The notes below the pieces were generated by a model. It had not been told where the DNA came from, did no database searches, and was given only the letters and a program-made list of their open reading frames with translations. Positions 23,727 through 32,103 of a stretch of DNA of 64,000 bases are shown piece by piece (the first letter of the stretch is position 1; each line of letters starts with the position of its first letter). Location of the stretch: NCBI GenBank assembly GCA_002722255.1, contig PBLD01000003.1, positions 197,336 through 261,335 of the forward strand, written 5' to 3'. Made by a program: the position numbers and the translations under genes. Source of the DNA: Winogradskyella sp. (GTDB lineage Bacteria; Bacteroidota; Bacteroidia; Flavobacteriales; Flavobacteriaceae).

Positions 23727-23953
23727 TATGCTGCAGTTAATGGCTTACCTTTTAGACGCTTTTCAATCTTTTGTTTTATAACTGTAAGGCGTTTCATAAG
23801 GTCCATGAGTTTTTGATCTTTCTTCTTTTTATAGATCTCATTAACACCAAGAATGATGTCTTTTGCTTCTCTAGCAGCTAAAATTCTGTCGCTTGTTGTT
23901 TTGAATGAAAACTTTCTGTTTTCGAATTCTTTGGCTTGCTCTATTATATCCAT
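23726..23953 (-). CDS. Conserved small hypothetical protein
   Basis: A 75-residue, highly charged helical protein (MDIIEQAKEFENRKFSFKTT, then KDIILGVNEIYKKKKDQKLM and LKGKPLTAA at the end). No domain is recognised. Its stop overlaps the start of the SDR gene in TAATG and it begins 3 bp after folE, so it is translated as part of this operon. It lacks membrane segments and cysteines. It may be a protein-protein adaptor, but that is speculation. Confidence 0.75.
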   Translation of the reverse strand: MDIIEQAKEFENRKFSFKTTSDRILAAREAKDIILGVNEIYKKKKDQKLMDLMKRLTVIKQKIEKRLKGKPLTAA

Positions 23954-23956
23954 AAC

Positions 23957-24649
23957 TTAATTATTTATGTAATTTTGAATTTCATTGATTTTTTCTGGCG
24001 TATTAAAAATTCCGCCATAGTACGTCGTTACTGTGGTAGAGGTGTCATCTTTTACACCTCTTGAAGATACACAAAGGTGCTTGGCATCGATGATTACAGC
24101 AACATCTTCGGTTTCTAATACCGTTTTAAGCTCGTTAGCGATCTGATTTGTTAATCGTTCTTGTACCTGAGGCCTTTTGGCATAATATTGAACAATTCTA
24201 TTAAGCTTAGATAGTCCAATAACTTTACCTGAAGATTTGTAAGCAATATGTGCTTTTCCTATGATTGGTACAAAATGGTGTTCGCAGTTAGAATAAAATG
24301 TAATATTCTTTTCAACCAACATTTGATTATATTGATATTTATTGTCGAAAAGAGCAACTTTAGGTTTGTTTTCTGGATCTAACCCAGAAAAGCTTTCTTC
24401 TACATACATTTTAGCGACTCTATCTGGTGTTCCTTTTAGGGAATCATCTGTAAGATCTAAACCAAGTACATCCATAATTTCTGAAAACAGAATAGAAATA
24501 CGTTGCTTTTTTTCATCATTAGACATTTCAAAAGCATTTGCTTTCATTGGTGTGTCTAAACCAGTAAATAAATGGTCATCTCCAATATCATCTATAGATA
24601 ATCCATTAAGTTGATGACCATTTTTGTTAGGAATAATTTTCGTTTTCAT
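23957..24649 (-). CDS. folE: GTP cyclohydrolase I
   Basis: The 230-residue enzyme converts GTP to 7,8-dihydroneopterin triphosphate, the first step to folates and pterins. The zinc site is NCEHHFVPI (Cys122, His124, His125) together with Cys193 in HLCVSSRGVKD. GTPDRVAKMYVEESFSGL and SKLNRIVQYYAKRPQVQERL are family blocks. About 40 extra residues precede the core. A folE copy inside a photolyase operon suggests it raises supply of a folate or pterin chromophore for the antenna sites of photolyases and cryptochromes. Confidence 0.95.
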   Translation of the reverse strand: MKTKIIPNKNGHQLNGLSIDDIGDDHLFTGLDTPMKANAFEMSNDEKKQRISILFSEIMDVLGLDLTDDSLKGTPDRVAKMYVEESFSGLDPENKPKVALFDNKYQYNQMLVEKNITFYSNCEHHFVPIIGKAHIAYKSSGKVIGLSKLNRIVQYYAKRPQVQERLTNQIANELKTVLETEDVAVIIDAKHLCVSSRGVKDDTSTTVTTYYGGIFNTPEKINEIQNYINN

Positions 24650-24704
24650 AGCATCTTTTTAATGTGCTGTCTTTAAGTACTCCAAGCTTAAATCAAAGCA
24701 CGAG

Positions 24705-24977
24705 TTAACGTTTTGAAATAGAGTTGTGTGTTATTGTTTTTTGTCGTGAGCATTTAAATCTACCCTTGTCGAACGTTCTTTTCTTTATATGTTTAGTGGC
24801 TCTTCCTTGCACGCGCTTTCTCCATAATCTAAAACTACTGGGTTTTAATTCTCTTCGCATTAAGGTTATAACCTCTTGCTCTTTTAAATCAAATTGAAAT
24901 TTTATGGCCTCAAAAGGTGTTCGGTCTTCCCATGCCATTTCAATAACCCGATCAATATGTCTTTGTGTTAAATCCAT
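24705..24977 (-). CDS. TIGR03643 / DUF2805 family protein
   Basis: The 90-residue basic protein reads DLTQRHIDRVIEMAWEDRTP, then FEAIKFQFDLKEQEVITLMR and PSSFRLWRKRVQGRATKH, the TIGR03643 pattern. The middle looks like a helix-turn-helix of the sigma region 4 or TrpR kind (FQFDLKEQEVITLMRREL), and the C-terminus is arginine- and lysine-rich. So it may bind DNA or RNA and could regulate this cluster, but that is inference. Its start overlaps the stop of the upstream gene by 10 bp, which implies translational coupling. Confidence 0.88.
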   Translation of the reverse strand: MDLTQRHIDRVIEMAWEDRTPFEAIKFQFDLKEQEVITLMRRELKPSSFRLWRKRVQGRATKHIKKRTFDKGRFKCSRQKTITHNSISKR

Positions 24978-25405
24978 AAGGTGTCGGGCATTTTATAAAG
25001 CATATCATACTTTGTTTTTTGGTCGATTAACTTGTCAAAAAATTTCTTATTCTCTTTAAAAGTTTTATTAGCTCTAAAGTGCACAAATTTTCCTTGTGCA
25101 TGTATGCTAGAACCATTGATTTTGTAAATAACCAAATGGTAATAAGGTATGATCCAAGTAAAGTTTTTTAAGCCTTTTGTAATATGAATTAGAATGCCTT
25201 TTGGTCGTAATTCTATATTACCATAGTTTATATCTGACACTATGTTTAGCACTTGTTGCAAGTTAGGACTAACTTCATCTACAATCATACGTTTAGAACC
25301 TACACCTTTTAATTTCAATTTCTGTACCAAACTAAAAGGACTGCCAACAAAGTCTGCAATGATTTGTTTGTGTTCAGAATTATAATTTGTAGTATCTATT
25401 AGCAT
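24968..25405 (-). CDS. Conserved hypothetical protein, first gene of the lower photolyase unit
   Basis: From the ATG at 25405 the protein has 145 residues (MLIDTTNYNSEHKQIIADFV). It is soluble, basic, and mostly beta in character in the centre (NIELRPKGILIHITKGLKNF, then TWIIPYYHLVIYKING). I do not recognise a domain. An in-frame TTG at 25411 lies in the -7 promoter box and is not a likely start. The ATG is only three bases behind that box, so the mRNA may be leaderless. The gene opens a run of ten genes ending in phr. Confidence 0.78.
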   Translation of the reverse strand: MLIDTTNYNSEHKQIIADFVGSPFSLVQKLKLKGVGSKRMIVDEVSPNLQQVLNIVSDINYGNIELRPKGILIHITKGLKNFTWIIPYYHLVIYKINGSSIHAQGKFVHFRANKTFKENKKFFDKLIDQKTKYDMLYKMPDTLWI

Positions 25406-25408
25406 ACT

Positions 25409-25460
25409 CAAATATACAAAATGTTTAACCTTTATTTTGAAAAGTTAAACAAAAATTAAC
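25409..25460 (-). promoter_or_regulatory. Promoter P1 with palindromic operator
   Basis: Read on the minus strand: GTTAATTTTT, GTTTAAC (25450-25444), 14 bp, GTTAAAC (25429-25423), ATTTTG, and the -7 box TATATTTG (25416-25409). The two heptamers are a perfect inverted repeat with centres 21 bp apart (two helical turns). The same layout with identical spacings occurs at P2 (34090-34140). A usual -33 TTG at 19 bp is missing, so an activator or repressor likely acts here. Confidence 0.75.
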
Positions 25461-25503
25461 AAGGAATTATGATTGTGCTATTTTAAAGTGAAAGCAGAAC
25501 TGT

Positions 25504-26994
25504 TTAGTTGTTTCGCAAAAGACTGTTTCTGTCTTGTAGCGTATGTCGTTTTAAAATACGAAAACTTTCTTTTACCACCTCAGGATCCTTTTTCATATTC
25601 CATAAAATATCGCTGGCACGTTTTCTGTTTTCCTTTATGTCTACAATAGGTTCTGGGTAATCTTCACCTAATTTAAAATTGTATAACCCTTGTTCTAATT
25701 CGGTCATTAAATAAGGTTCGTGAATAAAAGGCACATCTAAATGTGCAAGTTCTGGCACCCATTTTTTTATAAACTCAGCATCAGGATCGTGCTTAAGTCC
25801 GTTTAATGTTGGATTATAAATTCTTAGATTATTAATACCGGTTTCATCGGCTTGCATTTGCAATTGCGGAAAATGAATACCAGGTTCAAAATCTAAAAAT
25901 TGTTGCGATAAATGTTCTGATGCATTTTGCCAAGGCTGCCACAAAATATGTGTAAAAAACGATACAAGCATGGCTCGCATTCTAAAGTTTACATAACCAG
26001 TCTCTACTAAACATCGCATGCTTGCATCTACCAGAGGGAAACCTGTTTGACCTTCCTTCCAGGCTTGTTGGTATTTTAAGGAAATACTCTTTTTTAATTT
26101 TTGATACCCTTTGTTAACGCTTTCGTTTTCCATGGTATGTTCCATTTCAAACTTTTGAATAAAATGGGCTTGCCATCGTAATCGCGATAAAAAACCACCA
26201 ATATGGCGTTTATCGTTGCTTTGTTCTTTAACGTTTTGAGCTTCTTGAAAAATCTGTCGGATAGAAACATTTCCCCAAGCAATATAAGGCGAAAGCCTAC
26301 TGCAACTTGTACGTGATGCTTCTGGTTTTGATATGTTGAACATATAGTCTTTATGACGATTCTCAAAAAATGACGAAGCATATTTCCAAGCAGTAGAACT
26401 TCCACCTTTTTGAAATATTGAGTCTTTCGGAGTGTCTAAGTCTGTAACTGTAAGTACACTTTCTAATGTTGTTATGGCATTAAGGTGAAGCAACTGATTT
26501 TCTTGAGGATTAAACTCTAGAAGTGGTTGACTCATATAGTCTTCCCATTGTTCTAACCAGTTGTCTCTATTGGTTAGTCCACGTTCTACACCGTTGTTTT
26601 TACTTTCGTTCCAACGGATAAAATTATTACGACAATAACGTGTAAATTCTTTATCTCTGTTGTATGTCACTAAAATACCAGTTTCAACATGAGAGAAAAT
26701 GGCATCTATTTTATAAAATTCTTGAATTAAGTTAAATGCCGTTTGAATATCACTCGTAACGCTTAATACTTTAGTATTACAGGGCTCTAATTGCTTGTTA
26801 AGGTCATTGATTGACTCTTTAATAAAGTTAAAATGTCGTTCACTATAATGATTGTCGTTTAGTAAGATATGTTCAAACACATAGAGCAATAACACAGGTT
26901 TACCAGTGCTGAGCGCCTTAGTAATGGCTTCATTATCTTGAAGTCGTAAATCGCGCTTTAACCATACAACATTAATACGTGGTTTGTTAGTCAT
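25504..26994 (-). CDS. Cryptochrome/photolyase paralogue with altered FAD-proximal motif
   Basis: The 496-residue protein has the N-terminal photolyase domain (VWLKRDLRLQDNEAI), GGSSTAWKYASSFFENRHKDY, a central SRLSPYIAWGNVSIRQIFQE, and GQTGFPLVDASMRCLVETGY with FRMRAMLVSFFTH. The usual SNxGNWQW block around the flavin N5 is replaced by EPGIHFPQLQMQADETGINN (residues 370-389). This marks a separate group from repair-active class I enzymes, and its function (photoreceptor, other repair, or chromophore binding) is unknown. Its start overlaps the upstream gene stop (TAATG). It ends the upper photolyase unit. Confidence 0.9.
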   Translation of the reverse strand: MTNKPRINVVWLKRDLRLQDNEAITKALSTGKPVLLLYVFEHILLNDNHYSERHFNFIKESINDLNKQLEPCNTKVLSVTSDIQTAFNLIQEFYKIDAIFSHVETGILVTYNRDKEFTRYCRNNFIRWNESKNNGVERGLTNRDNWLEQWEDYMSQPLLEFNPQENQLLHLNAITTLESVLTVTDLDTPKDSIFQKGGSSTAWKYASSFFENRHKDYMFNISKPEASRTSCSRLSPYIAWGNVSIRQIFQEAQNVKEQSNDKRHIGGFLSRLRWQAHFIQKFEMEHTMENESVNKGYQKLKKSISLKYQQAWKEGQTGFPLVDASMRCLVETGYVNFRMRAMLVSFFTHILWQPWQNASEHLSQQFLDFEPGIHFPQLQMQADETGINNLRIYNPTLNGLKHDPDAEFIKKWVPELAHLDVPFIHEPYLMTELEQGLYNFKLGEDYPEPIVDIKENRKRASDILWNMKKDPEVVKESFRILKRHTLQDRNSLLRNN

Positions 26995-28469
26995 TATAGC
27001 GTGTTCAGGAATTTTTCTGCGTTATTGAAATGGTTTTCGAGAGTGTCTTTTTTCATACGATCTAGGTTACCTAAAAGCATACCTAATCTAGGATTGCTCT
27101 CAAAAAAATCACGATGTTTATCCATAAAGGTCCAAAACAAGCCATCCCAAGTGTCTTGCCATTCACCTTTACTGTAGTTACTCATTTTCATGATGTAGTT
27201 ACTGCTGCTTATGTACGGTTTTGTAGACATTAAACCACCATCGGCAAACAGGCTCATGCCATACACATTCGGCACCATAACCCAATCGTAGGAGTCTATA
27301 AATAATTCCATAAACCATTGATAAACTTCATCAGGATCAAACTCACAAAGCACCATAAAATTGCCAAGAATCATTAGGCGTTCTATATGGTGCGCATAAC
27401 CTGTTTTTAGTACTTTTTTTATTACATCGTCCACAGGTTTTATACCTGTAGAACCGTCGTAAAATGATGCAGGAATTTTTCGATCAAATTTCCAGAAGTT
27501 TTTAGTACGCTCTTCTGTGCCTTTTACTTCGTAAACACCTCTTATAAATTCGCGCCAACCTAAAATTTGCCTAACAAATCCTTCTGTTGAATTGATGGGT
27601 ACATCATTTTCTTTGGCATAAGTAATAGCTTTATCAATTACATCTGAAGGGTTTAGCAAACCAACATTAATTAATGGTGAGAGTAAACTGTGGTTTAAAA
27701 AATGTTCTTCCTTTACAATGGCATCTTCATACACACCAAATTTATGAAAACGATAGTCAAAAAATTGCTGTAACCACGCTTCTGAAGATTCAAAATCAAT
27801 AGGATAATTGATGAAGTCATTCAGTTCACCATAATGATTGTCAAAATACTTCTCTGTATACTTTATAGCTTCCTCATAGTATTCTGACCGTTCAGGAAAC
27901 TGAATATTTGGTGGTGTTTTGTCTTTTGGATATTTCTTTCGGTTTTCAGAATCGTAAGTCCATTTGCCTCCTTCAGGTTCTTTGGAAACCATTAAAATGT
28001 CTCGATTTTTTCGTTGTTCTTTATAAAATGAAGTTTGAAAAAATTTCTTTTTTGAAGGTTTGAAAAACGAGCTGAGATCTTTTTTTGTATTGATAAACAG
28101 TGGACTGTCATGCCATTCAATTGTAATCTCTTTTGAATTTGATTTAATACGCTTTTCTAGCCAATTATCTGTTGGGTCAATGATATGAAGCGTTTCTGCA
28201 CCATTGTCAATGAGTTTGGGTATCAATGTTCTGATATCACTATCGTCTGAAATTGCCTCTATGTAATGTACAGCTTTGTCTTTAGACTCTAAAAAATCAG
28301 CATACGCTTTCATAGATGCTCTATGGAACGCTATTTTCTGTTTATGAAATTTATAGTGTTTGAAAAATAGATACTCTTCAATAAGATATATAGCCGCATC
28401 AATTTCTAGGATTGGAGAATCCTGGAATAATTGATGAGGAAATAGTAATATGTAGTCGTTTTTTTTCAT
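26994..28469 (-). CDS. FeS-BCP / prokaryotic (6-4) photolyase-type protein without cluster cysteines
   Basis: The 491-residue protein has the features of the iron-sulfur bacterial cryptochrome and photolyase family: ILLFPHQLF at the N-terminus, QILGWREFIRGVYE, GYAHHIERLMILGNFMVL (with the paired His 360-361) and MSLFADGGLMSTKPYISSS. In that family the next stretch normally holds cysteines for a 4Fe-4S cluster. Here MSNYSKGEWQDTWDGLFWTF has none, and the whole protein has a single Cys (375). So the flavin site is retained while the cluster is lost. It overlaps the downstream gene by one base and follows a 150-bp segment with two hairpin repeats. Confidence 0.9.
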   Translation of the reverse strand: MKKNDYILLFPHQLFQDSPILEIDAAIYLIEEYLFFKHYKFHKQKIAFHRASMKAYADFLESKDKAVHYIEAISDDSDIRTLIPKLIDNGAETLHIIDPTDNWLEKRIKSNSKEITIEWHDSPLFINTKKDLSSFFKPSKKKFFQTSFYKEQRKNRDILMVSKEPEGGKWTYDSENRKKYPKDKTPPNIQFPERSEYYEEAIKYTEKYFDNHYGELNDFINYPIDFESSEAWLQQFFDYRFHKFGVYEDAIVKEEHFLNHSLLSPLINVGLLNPSDVIDKAITYAKENDVPINSTEGFVRQILGWREFIRGVYEVKGTEERTKNFWKFDRKIPASFYDGSTGIKPVDDVIKKVLKTGYAHHIERLMILGNFMVLCEFDPDEVYQWFMELFIDSYDWVMVPNVYGMSLFADGGLMSTKPYISSSNYIMKMSNYSKGEWQDTWDGLFWTFMDKHRDFFESNPRLGMLLGNLDRMKKDTLENHFNNAEKFLNTL

Positions 28470-28475
28470 GTTTAC

Positions 28476-28493
28476 TTCCTGCGAAAGCAGGAA
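28476..28493 (+). repeat. REP-like hairpin, copy 1
   Basis: TTCCTGC-GAAA-GCAGGAA is a 7-bp palindrome with a GNRA-type loop. It is followed by TCT. It pairs in sequence with an inverted copy at 28610-28629. Confidence 0.75.
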
Positions 28494-28609
28494 TCTTATT
28501 TTAGTCTTATAATGTCTTTACTTATTTAGACCAACAAGATTTTAAAACTTGAAGGTTGTCTAATTCTTTTAATACAGCTTAAACGATAGATGTTACTACC
28601 GATAGAGAG

Positions 28610-28629
28610 ATTCCTGTTTTCACAGGAAT
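28610..28629 (-). repeat. REP-like hairpin, copy 2 (inverted)
   Basis: On the minus strand it reads ATTCCTGTGAAAACAGGAAT, again with GAAA loop, and with GTTTA in front and CTC behind, like copy 1. It contains the last codons and the TGA stop of the DASH gene. The 116 bp between the copies hold no gene. Confidence 0.75.
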
Positions 28630-29927
28630 AAACTCGGTTGTAACCATAGGTTTCTAAATTTTCCGTTGCTGTCGTAACGCTCGGCTTGTAATTGCACATT
28701 GAATTTACGATCACGAGGATCGTTACCAACACCAGCCACATACATCCAATTTCCATAGTTGCTGTGCACATCATAATCAAGTAGGATTGACTCAAAATAC
28801 GCAGCACCTATGCGCCAATCTAACTCTAACTCTTTAGCAAAAAAGGATGCCACGTTTTGGCGACCTCTATTGCTCATCCATCCTGTTTCTTTAAGTTCTA
28901 TCATATTGGCATTAACAAAGTCAGACGCTGTTTCGCCATTAATCCATTGTTGAATCTGCGTTTGATTTGTAGACCAATTATAATCTTTGTTTAGTATGCC
29001 TTCGAGTTTAAAAATCTGGTTGCCATGTTTTAGAGAAATGTATTTGAAATAGTCGCGCCAAATCAATTCAAAAATTAGCCAGTAGGTGGATTGGTTTTTG
29101 TAATGTTCTTTTTCAAATTGCTTTACTTTCCAATAGATGGTTTTGGCAGAGATACTGCCATTAGCCAGCCAAGGCGAAAATTTTGAACTGTAATCCTTGC
29201 CAACCAAACCATTTCTGGGTTTTTTATAAAAACCTAATTTTTTGGTGTTGAAAAAATAGTCATCCAATCGGTTTTGGGCCGCAGTTTCACCACCTTTAAA
29301 CGGAAATGCTGAGTGTGGATGTCTTCCAAAATTATTAAAGCCTAAATCTGAAAGCGATGGAATGTTTGTGGTATTTTCAAAACGATTGCTCTCCGGTAGT
29401 TTTGGTGTTTCAACCTCAGGTCTAATTCTGACGTATTTTTCTAATTTCTTTCTAAAAACCGTAAAGACTTGCGGTGTTTTTGAAATCTGAAAATTGATAT
29501 CTTCAGGATGAAATAGAAATTGATTGTAAATGTGATGCCAAGTCACATTGTCAATGTTTGCTTTGACTACGTTTTCAGTGTCAATTTCTTCTTGTGTCCA
29601 TTCCTTTTGAAGGTAAATGGCTTCAACATTTAGTGTGTTGCAAAGCTTCGGAATTATTACTTCGGGATGCTCGTTATACACTAGTAATTCTATGTTGAGT
29701 TGACTAAGTTGTACTTTTAAATCTTGGATAGTTTCAATTAAAAATTGTGCTCTAAATTTTTCTGTTTTTTTAAAACCAAAAGCATCAATTTGAAACTGTT
29801 TGGGATCGAAACAATACACACCAAAAACAGTATTACCATTTTTAGTAGCTTCGCTTAAAACAGTATTATCTACAGTTCTAAGATCATTTCTAAACCAAAT
29901 CAGATTTTTTATGTCGTTTTTCTGCAT
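28620..29927 (-). CDS. Cryptochrome DASH
   Basis: The 435-residue protein is a DASH-type cryptochrome. It has [16 protein letters not shown] at the N-terminus, [37 protein letters not shown], and the diagnostic block [20 protein letters not shown] (Asn390 near FAD N5). DASH proteins bind FAD and MTHF and repair pyrimidine dimers in single-stranded DNA or act as light sensors. The last residues LFL and the TGA stop are encoded by a repeated hairpin, so the original C-terminus may have been changed by its insertion. The start overlaps the DUF2256 gene by 19 bp. Confidence 0.95.
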   Translation of the reverse strand: MQKNDIKNLIWFRNDLRTVDNTVLSEATKNGNTVFGVYCFDPKQFQIDAFGFKKTEKFRAQFLIETIQDLKVQLSQLNIELLVYNEHPEVIIPKLCNTLNVEAIYLQKEWTQEEIDTENVVKANIDNVTWHHIYNQFLFHPEDINFQISKTPQVFTVFRKKLEKYVRIRPEVETPKLPESNRFENTTNIPSLSDLGFNNFGRHPHSAFPFKGGETAAQNRLDDYFFNTKKLGFYKKPRNGLVGKDYSSKFSPWLANGSISAKTIYWKVKQFEKEHYKNQSTYWLIFELIWRDYFKYISLKHGNQIFKLEGILNKDYNWSTNQTQIQQWINGETASDFVNANMIELKETGWMSNRGRQNVASFFAKELELDWRIGAAYFESILLDYDVHSNYGNWMYVAGVGNDPRDRKFNVQLQAERYDSNGKFRNLWLQPSLFL

Positions 29928-30046
29928 TTTTCGCTACAATATTTTACGTTGTCCCAATTCTTTGCCCATTTTTTGCGCCAGGTAAAAGGTCGCTCACAAA
30001 CTGGGCATATTTTTGTGGGCAGATGTTGCTTTTTTACACCTCTCAT
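29909..30046 (-). CDS. DUF2256 zinc-ribbon-like small protein
   Basis: A 45-residue protein, [20 protein letters not shown] then [20 protein letters not shown] and CRKTT. The four cysteines in CPVC and CSEKC are the DUF2256 zinc-binding pattern. The ATG overlaps the stop of the upstream gene (ATGA) and the stop lies inside the DASH gene, so it is translationally coupled on both sides. DUF2256 genes are often found beside cryptochrome DASH and photolyase genes. The molecular role is unknown. It is too small to be found by length alone. Confidence 0.88.
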   Translation of the reverse strand: MRGVKKQHLPTKICPVCERPFTWRKKWAKNWDNVKYCSEKCRKTT

Positions 30047-31464
30047 TCGGGTTTTATTAGGGCATTAATCATTCCTTTAAAAACAAAGGCATGAAATGGT
30101 AAAACCATATACCAATAGAGACGTCCCCAAAGTCCTTTTGGCCTAAATACGGCACGTTGGTAGAGTTTGTCTTTTACAATTTTGAACTCAAGCCAAGCTT
30201 CACCAGGTAGGCGCATTTCAGCAAATAAGAGTAGTCGTTTTTCTTGTTTGTCTGCAAAAAGTACGCGCCAAAAATCCAAAGGATCTCCAGCCTCAAGATA
30301 AGTGTCGTGCGTGCGTCCTCTTCTTAGTCCAACACCACCAAAGAGCTTATCTACATAGCCTCTTATTTTCCATAAACCATTGAAACTATACCAGCCGTTT
30401 CGGCCTCCAATACTCCAGATTTTATTCAGTGTATAATCTTCATTTTCTATAGTTCTAGAGCGTATATCTTTAAAACAGCCATACTGTGGTAATTCTATAT
30501 GTTTTGAAAGCTGGTCTTTAAATCGTCCACTACTAACTGCGTCTTTCCAACTAGATATTACACTGTTTTGCTCAATTCTTTGAAAAGCTAATTCAACAGC
30601 CTCTTTATAAGAAAGCGGCGAAATGTCTATATGTGTATTGATATCACTTGGTTTACCAATGACTTCTACTTTCATGCTATCCACCAAGGCTTGTGCCAAT
30701 TGAAATGATGTTGAAGTGACAAAATAGAGCCAATACGATGACAGTTTTGGACTTAAAACAGGTAACGTGTAGATATACCGTTTTAAACCACGTACTTCCG
30801 CAAATTGCAAAAGCATTTCCTTATAGGTTAATACTTCAGGACCAAAAATGTCATAGGATTTATTGTAAAGTACTTCTTTACCTAGGGCTTGTGATAAGTA
30901 GGTGAGTACATCTCTAATACCAAGCGGTTGAGTTTTTGTATTCAACCATTTTGGTGTAACCATAACCGGAAGCTTCTCTACGATGTCTCTTATAATTTCG
31001 AAGGAAGCACTACCACTACCTACAATAATACCTGCTCTAAATGTTGTTAGGGCATAGCTATCAGATTTTAAAGTTTCTTCAACTTGTAAGCGAGACTTTA
31101 GATGTTTAGAAAGCGAATCATCGTTAACGATACCACTGAGATAGATGACTTGTTTACATTCAGTAGCTTCAACAAGATTTTTAAAATTATGAGCACACTG
31201 ACGTTCTAAATCTTCAAAATCGTCGGCATTTGTAGCCATGGAATGGATGAGGTAATAAGCGGCTTCTATGGTTTTTGGAATTTTATTAGGTTCTGGACTT
31301 AGAAAATCCATTTTTATAAAAGAACATTGCGGATGTTCTTCAATTTCATCTGGAATACGATTTAAATCACGAACACAACAAACCAACTCATGTCCTTCCT
31401 CAAGAAGTTGAAGTGCTAATCTTTTGGCTATGTAGCCTGTTGTTCCTGTAATTAGTATTTGCAT
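30043..31464 (-). CDS. NAD(P)-binding epimerase-like protein with DUF2867 domain
   Basis: The 473-residue protein joins an N-terminal atypical SDR ([55 protein letters not shown]) with a C-terminal DUF2867 domain (from about residue 310: [60 protein letters not shown]). The classical Tyr-Lys pair is not clear. The C-terminal part resembles START/SRPBCC-like lipid binding. The function is unknown. It overlaps the flavin reductase stop by one base and the DUF2256 start by 4 bp. Confidence 0.87.
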   Translation of the reverse strand: MQILITGTTGYIAKRLALQLLEEGHELVCCVRDLNRIPDEIEEHPQCSFIKMDFLSPEPNKIPKTIEAAYYLIHSMATNADDFEDLERQCAHNFKNLVEATECKQVIYLSGIVNDDSLSKHLKSRLQVEETLKSDSYALTTFRAGIIVGSGSASFEIIRDIVEKLPVMVTPKWLNTKTQPLGIRDVLTYLSQALGKEVLYNKSYDIFGPEVLTYKEMLLQFAEVRGLKRYIYTLPVLSPKLSSYWLYFVTSTSFQLAQALVDSMKVEVIGKPSDINTHIDISPLSYKEAVELAFQRIEQNSVISSWKDAVSSGRFKDQLSKHIELPQYGCFKDIRSRTIENEDYTLNKIWSIGGRNGWYSFNGLWKIRGYVDKLFGGVGLRRGRTHDTYLEAGDPLDFWRVLFADKQEKRLLLFAEMRLPGEAWLEFKIVKDKLYQRAVFRPKGLWGRLYWYMVLPFHAFVFKGMINALIKPE

Positions 31465-32102
31465 TAGTCATTAGGTATTGCAAATTCTGGTTTTGGTCGT
31501 TGGTATTCTAATCGCTGTTTTAAATTTGGGATGGCATAACCGTTTAAACCATTAATAGTGGCTACTTTGGCTTTAGATAAGTTTATAAATCCATCCTTTT
31601 CTAACAAATCGTCTTGCACGTAAAGATTTTCGATTTTTCCTATTAAAAGTATGGTATTATTAGCTTCAATCGCATATTCCTCTACATAGCTCATGGCCAT
31701 TTGTATCGGACAACCCTTTACAAAAGGTGCAAAAAAATTATCTTTATATTCTTCTTCTAATTTAGTGGTATCAAATTCTGAAATTTGTGCATCGTATTTC
31801 GCTGAGGTATGATGTGCGTCTTCTAAAATATCTTCATGAATATGATTTATGGTGAATTTCCCAGTAGACCTTATGTTATCATAAGTATTTCGAATAACTG
31901 TTGTTGGTCTTAGGAAAAAACCTAATAAAGCAGGATTAGAACCTAAATGCGTAATGGAACTAAAAACCGCAACATTTGTAACATCTAAATTGTCTTTAGT
32001 ACCAATTAGATTCGCAGATTTGTAACCACTACAACTGTTAATTAGGTTGATGCGGTACAAATGATGCATGTTGTCTATGTCTTGGATACTAAAGGTTGCC
32101 AT
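31464..32102 (-). CDS. Flavin reductase family protein
   Basis: The 212-residue protein has the split-barrel FMN-binding fold of flavoredoxin-like flavin reductases: SANLIGTKDNLDVTNVAVFS, ALLGFFLRPTTVIRNTYDNI, FTINHIHEDILEDAHHTSAK. It would bind FMN and may reduce free flavin with NAD(P)H. In a cluster with four flavoproteins it could keep FAD or FMN reduced, although no direct link is shown. It lies 1 bp downstream of the ABC1/UbiB kinase gene and touches the next gene. Confidence 0.88.
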   Translation of the reverse strand: MATFSIQDIDNMHHLYRINLINSCSGYKSANLIGTKDNLDVTNVAVFSSITHLGSNPALLGFFLRPTTVIRNTYDNIRSTGKFTINHIHEDILEDAHHTSAKYDAQISEFDTTKLEEEYKDNFFAPFVKGCPIQMAMSYVEEYAIEANNTILLIGKIENLYVQDDLLEKDGFINLSKAKVATINGLNGYAIPNLKQRLEYQRPKPEFAIPND

Positions 32103-32103
32103 A

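Noticed and set aside
28526-28807. 93-residue frame across the repeat segment and the DASH 3' end
   Set aside because: It runs in another frame of the DASH gene and no protein family is seen. The segment is better explained as a repeat insertion.
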